Assembly (NCBI RefSeq): GCF_963678975.1
Contig: NC_089281.1
Span: forward strand, 22,311,375 to 22,375,374
Direction of reading: 5' to 3'
From: Dysidea avara
Taxonomy: Eukaryota > Porifera > Demospongiae > Dictyoceratida > Dysideidae
Length of the DNA: 64,000 nucleotides
Shown here: in pieces, positions 1 through 12,500 of the stretch
How the letters are laid out: the number at the start of each line of letters is the position of its first letter
Numbering within the stretch: the first letter of the stretch is position 1
Made by a program: the position numbers and the translations under genes
The notes under the pieces: model-generated
The model's input: the letters and a program-made list of their open reading frames with translations, nothing else
Database searches by the model: none
What the model was told of the DNA's origin: nothing

Positions 1-1841
1 CCATGATTTTTTTATGAACAACTGTAGAAGTTTTGGGGGGAAGAGTGGGTGGGGTAGGGTCAAAGTCAGTAGGTAGTGATAACTTGGCAGCAAAATAGGT
101 GGCAAGAGTATCAGCATCAGAGACAATCTTGTGCGGAACTTACAAAGTCCACTGATATGTTTGGTAAGGCTCCACCACAATTGATCATTATATCCAGACT
201 TTTGGTGCTAAAGAAATTCCTTAAGAAGAGTATCTCACATATTTTACTCTTTTCCAGCCATTCTTATTCTATCAATAGAAACCACTGACTGACACTATAT
301 CTACACTGAAGCACTTGCGCTGACACTATATCCACTGAAGCACTTGTGCTTTTGTAGATGTCAGGTAGTATAGTTCTTGCACAATGCTGAGATGTATATG
401 TAATAGTTGTAGCAGATGTGTGAGGTTTGTAAATGCAATGTCCGATGGCACAGTGTTTAATAGCCGGATGGATGAGCTGTCATGGTTAGAAAGGTATCAA
501 GCTATGGCCATTTGCTGTATACTGTATCCAAGAAGTGATTTACTACATGTATCTTGATGGTTAGCTAATACGTTGATGTAACCAGTTTTGTATGAACGAG
601 CGCATGGAAATTCATTCAGCCCAGTCATTGTTCTGCTTCTCATTCAGATGTGTACATGCAAAGCAATAGATATTCATTGCTTGGTAAAATAGTAACATAC
701 AAGCCTGTATTGGTTGGTTTTGTAAGTTCGTGTGGTGGTGTAGTGTATAGTTACTTTGATATCTTTGAGTGGTCAGGCTGTGAGACTTAAATTGTTGTCA
801 TAGCAGCCCTTAATCCACCCTTGCAATATACTACAATTGAAGTGTGTTTACAGCAGCAGCTGCACATGGCGCAACATAGTACACTCAAGTAAGCATTTAA
901 GCTAATATTACTTGATAAATGTGTGCCTTCATACTGAACAAAGTGGTAATTTCACTTAGTTTTTAGCTGTCCATTACTCACCATACAATACTACTGTACT
1001 GTATGATACAATACTACTCTACTGTATGATACAATACTACTCTACTGTATGATGCAATACTACTCTACTGTATGATACAATACTACTCTACTGTATGATG
1101 CAATACTACTCTACTGTATGATACAATACTACTCTACTGTATGATACAATACTACTCTACTGTATGATACAATACTACTCTACTGTATGATGCAATACTA
1201 CTCTACTGTATGATACAATACTACTCTACTGTATGATACAATACTACTCTACTGTATGATGCAATACTACTCTACTGTATGATGCAATACTACTCTACTG
1301 TATGATACAATACTACTGTATGATACAATGTTTGGATAATAATTTACAAGCCAATCGTTAAAGTGAGACCCTTTCAAATTTATTAGTTGTTTCACAGGTC
1401 TGACCGACCCGCTTTTTTCACATTATATGGAATTAAAAATTAATTTTGAAGAACCAACCTATATTACTGCTATAGCTAAACTCTGAGCCCAAGCCTCATG
1501 TACTTCCAATGCTATTTTACCTGCAAACATCTTCTGTAGTTAAAAAACACACTATGGCTGCAAACAAGTTGCCATTTCGTCTAGACAGCGCCCCTTAGCT
1601 TAGCTATATTTGTATTAATTTTTTTGCACTTGTTTTGTTCTGATTTCTGTTAATGTTTATATTTATATGCCAACCTACTGACCATATACTTGCCCATGGA
1701 ACAACTAATCAAGTTGAAGTGGTCTGATTATAATGTAGTATATAAAGTTGTGTCAGTTGCTTTTATCAAGGGTAAATACTATAGAGGTATATAGTACCAA
1801 TCAATCTTAATTCACAACTGTTTTCTTTGTGCATTCATTAG
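1..1841. other. non-coding stretch upstream of the GGACT-like exon
   Basis: I found no coding exon here. The only ordered structure is the 23-bp minisatellite at 983-1329. The stretch probably belongs to the intron before the exon at 1842, because that exon begins right after an AG acceptor and the N-terminal motif of the family is not visible in any + strand frame here. Confidence 0.5.
983..1329. repeat. 23-bp tandem minisatellite, about 15 copies
   Basis: The unit is about 23 bp (ATGATACAATACTACTCTAC followed by TGT). Copies are nearly identical and differ mainly by ATGATA versus ATGATG. The last copies lose the TACTCTAC part. The low divergence points to recent expansion or homogenisation. 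Confidence 0.95.
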
Positions 1842-2144
1842 ATAGTGGAAGGGGAGTTGTATCAAGTAGACACTGCCATGTTAAATCGTTTGGACCAACT
1901 TGAGTGCCATCCTGTGGTGTATGTAAGAACTGACATTACCTGCATACTGGTAACTGATAGTTCAGAACATCTTTTAAGTGATGCTACCATGATGAAGTGT
2001 CAAGTTTATTTTCTACCTGATTTCAAGCCAACTCTTCTTGATTTGCCATACATTAGTGATTACAAAGACTCTGTAGAGAAGCCTTACCTTCCTGCAAGTA
2101 ACAGAAGCACATCGTTGCTTGAAGAAGTAAAGATATTATCTTAA
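1842..2144 (+). CDS. gamma-glutamylaminecyclotransferase-like protein, last exon (5' part not in view)
   Basis: The reading frame opens at an acceptor (TTCATTAG before 1842), runs IVEGELYQVD then MLNRLDQLECHP and YVRTD, and stops at 2144. This matches the C-terminal half of the GGACT/AIG2-like family, where V-E-G-E-x-Y-x-V-D and L-D-x-L/F-E are conserved; the acidic LDQLE segment contains the presumed catalytic glutamate. The family releases 5-oxoproline from gamma-glutamyl amines in the cytosol. The N-terminal substrate-binding motif (VYGTL type) is absent, so at least one upstream exon lies outside or was missed. The C-terminus (about 45 aa after QVYFLPDF) is less conserved. The family call is fairly sure; the substrate is not. 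Confidence 0.82.
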   Translation: MVEGELYQVDTAMLNRLDQLECHPVVYVRTDITCILVTDSSEHLLSDATMMKCQVYFLPDFKPTLLDLPYISDYKDSVEKPYLPASNRSTSLLEEVKILS

Positions 2145-3583
2145 ACTTTTACACATGTGGTTTTAAAACACACACAGCCATAAAGTGTACGCAACAACAC
2201 CAAGCAAACAAACACCTGTGCAAATATCTACCACACAACATTGTACAAATGCCATAAAGTGTACATAACATCACAAAACAAATAAATATTCATATATACA
2301 AATATCTATACGCAAGTACTTTGGAGAAAGGGCAAGTGAGGAAATCATTGGTTGGAGTAGAACGTAATAACTTTTGCACAAGCTAGGCAGATAAACATTG
2401 AGGATATGGCACAATACATAACTGGATTTTCAGTTGACCATGAAGCAAATAAGTATTCCAATAAGTAGTACAAGATTGTGGCAATGTACAGTATATGAAA
2501 GCAACACAATAGCAGCAACCACTGAATAATCATAATTATAAGTTAGATTTAACATGAATGATTTGGTTTTCCCATATGCAGATAATTAGCACTTCATTCG
2601 CCTGCCCTTGATTCTCAGTTGCCGTTTAAATATATATGTAATTATTTATGTGTGCCTAAGTTCAACATCAGTAATTGGATGCACAACAACTAAGTCAATA
2701 ATGTAACTAAGTTATACATACAATAAGGTTCAAATTCAATCTTTACGTATATGTGGACATCCATACAAAGCACATACAACAATAGATGCACTGACATAAT
2801 ATATTTAATGCATTGTTTCGGGTGGGAGGGAGGAAGCTATTTTTTCTGTCTGTAACATGCGATGTGTTTTAGAAGCTAAGATCCCATGATCCTAAACCTG
2901 TCAAACCAGTTTACGAAACGTTTCACATATCCTACAAATTTTGTTTATGTTCTAACCCGAATCAAGCATATTGGTTTCAATTCATGGTGCTAGCAATATG
3001 CTAATGTGCAATGCTCCAATGGACCTTGCATTCATCTCATGTACTCTGAACATGTGTTGCTGAATTTAATTTCCTTCACCCAAAAGGCTATTAATTTTCT
3101 CTTATTTTATCACTAAAGCATGTTGGCTTCATTTCCTGTGATATGATATGTAGGTTTGCACAGTATTTATTCTACGCCCACACCAAGGCATGCTAACTTC
3201 AATTTATTGTGTTGCAATAAATTACATACAATCTATAGGGCATGCATTGCATTTACAAAATAATAGACGTCCAAGCAAAGACTTCCATTTTAGTGATAGA
3301 GGTCTGGGCTTTTATAGTCATTTAGTACACTACCTTAAATGGTCCCTACCATCAACATTTATATATTATAGTAAATCTTTTGTGGTAAACAGTACAAGTT
3401 ATGCGATGACCAAATTAATATGGATTTACAAAGAATATTATAATATCTAATTCTTTACAAAATACATAAGTGGTGTTTTTTTTGTTTTTTTTACAATCTA
3501 ATGTTTGTGGTTGCATATATACTCCATGCACAATAAACATAGTACAACAACAAAAAATATAATGCTAAGACAAGTCATATCAG
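2145..3583. other. intergenic region between convergent genes
   Basis: This lies between the stop of the GGACT-like gene and the stop of the receptor on the opposite strand. It holds only short chance frames. The phrase GCCATAAAGTGTAC occurs twice (near 2177 and 2251). I see nothing else. Confidence 0.5.
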
Positions 3584-6500
3584 TTATTTATGGTCAAATT
3601 CATCATCATCATACAAGGCATTTTCCATCGATACATCATCTCCTTGGTAGAGTGGGTTATCTAAAGCAGAATCACCTGAAATTATACAAAATCATATAAT
3701 TATTATGGTTCTACATTCCATAAGAAATATAATGACATTTCAATGGTACATTTGATACCTTGTAACATGTCATCATCCATAAACACTGGATTGTGTACAA
3801 GATCACCAGAAACATTGTCCGTTTCACATGTTGAAATGGCATCCTCCATTGAGTATACAGGGTTTGAGAATCCATCAGTAGCAGTAGAGATGCGAGACAC
3901 ACGATTGTTGGGCTCCACTCGAAGATTTCCAGTTCCAGCCTTCCATAATACACTTTTGTCCTCTGTAAGTTGACGATGTTTAACAGTAACAGGGTCACTG
4001 CCTCGTGATCTGAAGTATACCAGAGCAGCAATCAGAATGACTAGTGAAAAAAGAAAGATCTTTTGATTGATGGAATAAAAATGGACCAAACTCACCAGCG
4101 ATGATTATTAATACTACAACTGAGATTCCCACTACAATGCCAATCTCTCTGCCAGTATCATCATTGTGACTACTTGCATCATCACGATCAGTATTACCAG
4201 GATTAGATCCTGTAACCTGTAAGCACATTTACTTACTTTATAGTAATGCACAACCTTGTAAAAATGGACTTTCAAAAAGTAGTTCTTTGTTATTGAACAG
4301 TAGCAATTATTGGTGATTGACTGAATTATGTATTTACATACCTTTGATGGAACTGGTGGCACCACAATTCGGGACATGTTCATAGGGAATGGATCAGGTT
4401 CATAATTTTTAGGTATTTTGTCTATATAACAATGAAAAAGATAATATAATTAATTAATGCGTAGATTAAAGTACACACAAGGAATCACAAGACATGATTA
4501 TTTTAGAAACAAAGTGCTATAAATGTAGCAGACTAGCCAATTATTATAGTGCAGTTTGCTGTTCAAATGTGTTCTGCAGATATATCTATTTACAAAATGA
4601 TCTACCAGCTATGTGATTTTGTATGATTCCTGCAACTGCTTTATAACTTACTTGCATCAACACAGTGTTTACTATCAGGAGTGCCCAAATATCCAGTAGT
4701 TTGGTCTTTTGGACATGCGATGCATTCACGCTGTTCATAACCATCCTGGTATTTTCCTTGTTCACATAACATGCATGGTTCAAATCCATTTGCTGAATAA
4801 TTTCCAGGTCCACATTTCTCTGTAGAACAATTATTGATCTCTATAAATTATTTCAATTTTAAATAATACGTACTCATGCAATCATCTGGATGTGATGCTC
4901 CAGTTCCCAATGTTCCAAACAAGTTACCACAATATATACAATCATTCTGGTCATTGAAATCCTGGTAGGTGTCCTTGGCACATAGTTCACATGGTTCCAA
5001 TCCAGTTTGTTCCACACTGTATGAGCCAGGTAAGCACACAGCTACAAGATAAAATTATATGATGTATAAGTGTGTTACATCTATACTGTTTACTTTTGCA
5101 GTCATTAATGCTTGTAGCTCCACAAACACTATCATTGAATGTCAGAGTACTCTGGCCTTCTGGACATTCCAGACAAAACGTTGACTGCACAAAACTGTTG
5201 TATCGTCCTTTTTCACATTTCTGACAAGGTGTCAACCCATATTCAGGATTTGCACAGCCAGGATCACATTTACCTAATAGTCATTGCAACAGATCTTATA
5301 TGGACATAGCTGTGTTTATATTTTACTTACGAAGACATTGTTCTCTGCTGATGGAGGCAATAGTTCCAGTATTTTCTCCATCTGCACAAGGAATACAACT
5401 TGTTTGTTCCTTCATTGGTTGGTAATAGCCAATTGCACATGGTCTACAGTCAGCCAGGAATCCTCGAATAGCTGTTTCCAATCCATTGATAGAATAATAG
5501 CCAGGCTCACATGGGACTGTGAAAAAAAATTGTAGGTGACATCTACTAGTATTGCAGCAATATTACTCACAATAACATCGGCTAGCACTTCTTGTTCCAG
5601 TGAATTGAGTGGTAGTGTTAGCTGGACAACTAATACATCGAGTTTGGCCTGTTGCAGTTTGGTAGGTTCCTTTAGGACATTCACTACACACTTGTACACC
5701 ATTCTCCACATTTCCATATGTACCAGGTGGACATTCAGCTATAATAACAGAAGGAGCATAAATCAAACAACTGTATGTGATAGTTACTAAGTGACTTACG
5801 GCAAAGAACTCCTTCAAATCCTCCTTGTGCCCTTCCAGGACAAAACGGTGCATCAGGTCGGATTGATAGTGTATCAACACAGTAGTCTGCATTGTTGATC
5901 CTAAACAGAATATTTTGTGATGTAATTTCATCACGGAATGTCGTTAGTGTGGCATTAAGCTGGGTACTGACAGTAGTGAGATATTCTGCTACATTAACGA
6001 TGTGGTTACAGTCTGAGTCATCTTCTTCTGGAGCAGGAGTCACTATATCTATTTCTACTCTACCTCCGTTTTCTGTGATGTCAAACTCTGCATAGTAGTT
6101 TAATGGATCAAGTAAGTTGATGTCAGTCAAGTTTTGTAAAGCATAGGCAACAGCTTCATAAAATGCTGTGGAATAATCAACAGGTACTGGATAGGCATAG
6201 GTGTAGACATAGTCCTGGTCAGATCCATTACATCGTGAGATAGTGAATGAAATCAGAGCACTAAGACGAGTAATTTCATACTCCAGCAGGTGTAGACTCA
6301 CTTCATCAGTTAGTACACTCCCTCTGCTGTTGCTTACATTACAGAAGTAAATGCCTTCATTATCTGCTTGCGGCAGCTCGATGAGGAGAACACTTGATGT
6401 GGCACCATCAATGGGAATGTTTACAGTACTAGTAGTGTGTCTAAAGTACCATTGATAACGTGGAGCTGGCATTCCAGTAGCATTAACTTGGAATAGTGCA

Positions 6501-9500
6501 CCATTAACAGAACACACATATGTATCAAAATCTGTTGGTTGGGTAACAATAGTTGGGATGGTTTGTACTTTGACAATAGCAGGCATTGATCTTACACTAT
6601 GCACCAAGTTGCTAGCCACGCAAGTATAAATGCCATCATCATCAAGAGTCAGTTGCATGAAAACTAGTGTGTTCTCAGTAGCACCTTGAACAAGTTCACC
6701 ATCCTTCCACCATGTGTATGTTGGTGTAGGGTCTCCAATAGCAGAACACGTTATAAAGTAATACTGGCCAACAGTGAACAATCCAAATGATTGCGGTTGT
6801 TCTGTGATCCTTGGTGGAGTGGCACACCAATAGCTAATGTTTTGTAATCTTGCAATTACTTGAGCCATTGCTATGCTTCTGTTGTAAGCTTCAGCAATTG
6901 TCAGATTACTGCTAGATGTTATTTCCAGAAATTCTTGAGATGTCTGTTCAAAAGTTGAGGGAAGTGATCCTACCAAGTCAGCTGGTGAAGCAGCAAGGAT
7001 GTCTCTAATTTCATGGACTAGCAAAGCAGCACAATCTGCAAATGAGAAACAATTATCAGTTTGTGCACCCAGTATCATACTGCGGATTTGCTGAGTCCAA
7101 GAGACAAAAATACTACGTCCAAGACTCTCCATTTGCATTCTAATGTAGCTCAACTGACTATCAATTATTTGTTGTGCCTGCATCAAGTCTGCATTGTCAG
7201 TTATTCGGATTGTTGTGACATCAATTCCCAATGCTTGTGCTGCATCAGTATTCACTACATAAGTCGTGTCATTCAGAGTTTGAAAGGTTGCATTATTAAC
7301 AAACATTGTATTTCCAACTCCTGAAGTAGAATAGGTGCTTTGAAGCATATCAACTTCATTCATCACACTCTGTAAATTGCTGTAACTTGTTTGGTACTGA
7401 GTGTTCAACCGACCTAGTGAAGCTATAAGATCTTCCAATGTTTCTTCAGCATTTCTCAAAGTAATGCAGTTCTCTTGAAATTCACTCAGGACAGCATTAG
7501 AACCTGGATCAACTATTTGTTGACGTCTTGGTCTAGAAGCATCTCTCTTTACAGTCTGCGCTTGACTGAAAATAGACCTTGCAACTGTAGCCATCACATC
7601 AAACACAATGATGTCCATAATATTGTCATTGGAGAAATCAAATGTTCCATATGCATTTCCTTCAATGTAATTTGAGGTGGATTCTTCACCAACTGTGTAT
7701 TGTATCACCAATTCTAAAAGGTTATTTGGATCACTGACATTTTGAAATGACACAAAACTAATGTTTACAATTTGCAGACCATTACCATCAGACAAATCTT
7801 GTATATAATCATATACTGCAAGATAGTTGGTGACTTCCTCCGTTATATTGTTAAGCTGACTTCGAGCAGTCTCCGCAGTTGCAAGAGTGTCCCTGTATTC
7901 ACTTTCTAAGGTGTTCACCATGTTTCTCGTGGTATTTACCATCTGTTCAGCTATCATCTTAGCAAAAACAGCTGTATTGTAGGCTTGTTCAGCTTCTCCT
8001 TCCATCCTTAATAGTGATACAACATCTGTGCTCATGCCATGTGTACCATTAGCAAGTGCCACATCTCGGAATGTCATGCAAGCTTGGTTGAAGAGTAAGC
8101 AATCTTTTTCACTTAGTTGCATACCACAAGGATCCCTAGAACAGCATGTATAGTCAATATCAACCGTCTGGGGTGAATTTTCACATGGCATCGTGCAGTC
8201 ATAAGATTCTCTGTCAGCAACATAGGGATAATCATTAGCAGGCTCAGTGCAAGATGATTCCTGACTATTTAACAACATCAAATTGTATCTCCTAGACCTA
8301 CATCCATAATCAATGTAATCATTTGATCTCCATCCACAAGATGCTTCGATTTGTTCAATCGCTACCTCATCATATTCCCAGCAATCTACCATCTTTGTAC
8401 CAGCATCGATTCGTCTAGCTGTATCTTCATAACATGTGGCATCGCACTCAGAGAAGGTCTGAGTTTCTATAGTATCAGTACATGTAGTACAGGTTGATGC
8501 AGGTAAACAAGTTGCTGGGCATTCTATGGGTGTACAGAGGCCATTTAGTCTTGTTTGTATGTTATCAACTTGTGGTTGAATGGCAGCAACCTGCTGTCTA
8601 ATGCTGCTAAGTGTGTTACGCGTGCTCGTGACATTATCATTAGCTTCACCCAAAGCATCAAGTGAATCATTGTATGCAATTTGTGCAGCATTTCTTTCTT
8701 CCTTTTTAGCATTAAGTGCTTCATCAGCACGATTTAGTGCATCCATAGCATTCATGTGACGTTGTTTTGATATATTAGCCTTTGTCATGATACCATCCCA
8801 TGCATTATTTGTAATTTGTTCAACAACAGTATCCACTTCAGGGTCAGAGCCATCAGTTTCAAAGTATCCTACAACCTCAAACTCCAGATATTCCCAAGAG
8901 TAGACTCCATCAAGAGATGCTGTACACCACAAGTATGCTGAATACCTGTCAAAGATTGTAATTGCTCCTGGGCTAGAAATGTAAACATCATATCCAACTG
9001 TAGTTACTACTGTGTTGATGCTAGTGCCAAATACATTAACTCTGGAATAGCAGTAGCCTGTATAACTACCACCTGAACCACTTGGGTAGTATATGAGGAT
9101 GCTGGGTTCTGCATACACACCTCTGTCAGGTAAGATGGTTATCATTCCATTCAGTACGAGCTCCTCTTCTGGTCTCGAAATGGTGATGACTTGAGATTCT
9201 GGTACATCATTTCTGTACCACAAAGGATTGTCATTGCTCCAGTTGAATGTGTTGATTTCAATGTCAATGTTGTCCAATGACAAGGCTTCTGTTATGCGAA
9301 TGCTACCTGTTATGATACATCCAAACCCTGTAGCCTCATTGTTTTCATTTAGAGTAATATACACATCAATATCTTCAGAATACTGGTTGAAGAGATCTGG
9401 AGACAGCTGTCCTGTACCTCTGAAGAATATACCAGCTGGATCAGTGATGGAATCACGTGGAAATCCTGTAAGTGTAAAACAGCAAGTGAATAATATATCA

Positions 9501-12500
9501 TTAATATGAAGTTAGGTAGAACATACCTCCAAACACACTGAGAATCTGGGTATCAGTACCGGTAATAGTAACATTAGACATCTCTCCATCCATTTCAAAG
9601 TTTACATCAACACCAATACTACCAGTAGCCACACAAGTCCACTGACCAATAGATCCTGCAGGTGGTCCATCTAAAATCTGTATAAAAATGATAGTATTAA
9701 TAATGTAGCATATCTATAATAGCATTTCCTCACATTAGCAACATCAGGAACATCCAAGTATGCATCACCAGATAGTTCAATACTAAGTCCAGAAGCAGAG
9801 GAAGAACCAAACTCCTTGTCAAGATTGCCATTCATCCAAACATCTGGTGCAGGAAGATTTCCAGTAGTTGTACCAAAAGGAGTTCTGAATGGTTCAAATG
9901 TCATCTCTGCAGCAACAGGTCCAGTGGTTCCAAGTCCTACACCTCCCACATCAGCATTCCATCCATTGTTAGCTAAATCCTGCATGAAGCCCAACATTGC
10001 CAGTGCATCTTTCTCGGCATCATTATCAAATCCACCAATGAAAATAGGACTGGTAGCACCAGAGGAAACAGAACTAACAAAGCATATGCCATTTTCAGAT
10101 TCAAATGTGATATTGAAACCTCCAACAGTCACTTGTAAACTGCCAGTGTATGGCAACACTATGCAAAGATTTTCAGTTTCAATAGGCAGACGGCTACAAG
10201 GCATTCTTTCTACCACTTCACTACCAGGTTCAATGCTTACTATGAATTCATTTCCTCCTACACTATCAAGGCTAGTTTGTGGATTAGCATAGAAATCTAA
10301 CCATGATGGAATCAAGGTTGAAACACCATCAAAATATTGATTGGCCAAAGAATTTTCACTCACAAACTCTTGGATGTCGACTGCTTCAAAAATATTTGTA
10401 TTATTAGAACAAGAGTTATTTACAGTGGAAGGGTCAGTATAATCAACTTCTAGAGTGTCTGTATTAATAGTGGCCCCTTGCAATGCAATGGGAATGGTTA
10501 TTCCAGCATTGTCTAGATAGGCAACACCTGAAGTTGAAAGTGTGTTGTCCTCATTCCTACACCAACCACTTGTGGATGAAAATGAAACATCAACTTCTTC
10601 TCCATCATCACCCATGATTGGTATGATCTGAGGGTTTGTTGCTTCTCCTGTGTCAGGATCTGTTGCTGGTGGTAATGATCCCTCTGGAATATCTAATTGG
10701 TCAAAGATATTTGATACATTGGCTGGTCGAGGATCAGGAGTGATATATAAGATACTTGGAGGAGGAATAGTGTATACCCCAGCATTGGCACCATCAAGTG
10801 TGAAGGTTAGTGTGACAATACCAGCTCCCCAGCAAGTCACAATGAATTGTCCACTTGTAGCTGGTGCTGTAATTGTAATTTGTTCTGGAACAAAGGTACA
10901 GTTGAAGGCAACTGGTATAATAATCAATTCATTATCAGGAGAAGCAAAGATGGGGAAGGGAGTAGATGAAACACCAGGACGAAGAGTGGGGAAGCCAAAC
11001 ACTGGAAATTCAACTTTTCCTATTTGACAATCCTTTCCAGTGTACCCAGTATCTAAACAGTTGCAGTAGTAATCTTCTCCTCCAACATAACAGGGAGCAT
11101 CATGTTGACATGGAGTAGGTGCACATGGTGTGATTTCTAAACAAAGAGATGTCACTGACATGAAAAGTTTATATTTTACTTACCATTACACTCTGCATAC
11201 TCTCCAACCCAGTTTACTTCATTAGCATCAAAATCTACCACAAAGCACATACGATCAGCATTTCCTACTAGATAGTAGCCAGGATCACAATCCATCGTAC
11301 AAAATGTTGTGTATTCTGTTGCACAAGGTAAACGAACTGTGCCATTACCAATGGCTTGTAGGATGGGACATTGTTTGATACGACAGTATGTCTCTACTCC
11401 ACTCCATGTATGATTAGGCAGGCAAGTACGATGATTAGCATTTTCAAGTTCAAATCCAAAGTGACATGCAAAAGTGCAGTTGTCATCAGTGGCTCCACCA
11501 ACCATACCACTGGTACATGCTATGCTACCATTTTGTGGTGCCATGATGGGCTCACATGGGTCAGCTAGGAAAATTGCATAACACTACCCTTTATAATATT
11601 CCACAGCACTTACCGACACATTCACGCCCATCATCCTGTAGTGTATAACCCGGCCTGCAAGAACATTCATGTCCACCATAGTAGTTGTGACAGAAGTGAT
11701 CACAACCGCCATTGTTAGTAAGACACTCATCCACATCTGTTGCACAATTCTTTATCATACATATTTCCTCATCATAATTAGTTCTTACCATCACAAGCAT
11801 GTCCATCTGCATTAAGAGTGTACAGGTTTGGTTCACAAGAGCAACTGTAGTTTCCTATTATGTTAGTACATGTTTGGTTGCACCCAGATATTCCCTCGGC
11901 ACATTCATCGATGTCTATGTGTGGTTGCATGTGAATTAACTTGTTTACAGTATTATTAATAGTACATACCACTACAATTTCTCATATCAGGGTCCAGTCG
12001 GTATCCCCAGTCACAGATGCACATATATGTTCCATGAGTATTAACACATTCATGTTCACAACCATGATCGGTCCGTGCACACTCATCATGGTCTATACAT
12101 AGGTGTATATGTGATAGTGTGTTCTGATGCATCTCTTCATATTACCTTGACAAGTGAGCTGATCAAATTCAAGAATATATCCTTGAGTACATATGCAGTT
12201 ATAAGAGCCCATTGTGTTGCTGCACTGTGAGAAACATCCAGCGTCTGGAGGAATATTGGACTCACAGGTACATCCACCAAAATTATTTTGGCATTCATCA
12301 ACATCTGTATAAACAACATAAATACATTTTGTATAACTATTGCATGATAGTATACCTCCACAGAAGGTTGTAATGTCAGTAGTCCAAAATGGATCTTCTG
12401 GATTCTCTGGAGTAGCAATACATGATCTGTTAGTTGCTCCTCTTTCTAATGAGTATCCTGTGTCACAGGCAATGTGACAGGTCTGTCCAAATGCATAACT

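Noticed and set aside
2345-2533. 62-codon hydrophobic frame on the - strand
   Set aside because: No splice context, no family resemblance and AT-rich; hydrophobicity is expected from T-rich codons.
9816-10292. 158-codon + strand frame opposite receptor exon 18
   Set aside because: It is the antisense shadow of a confirmed coding exon, with no independent motif.
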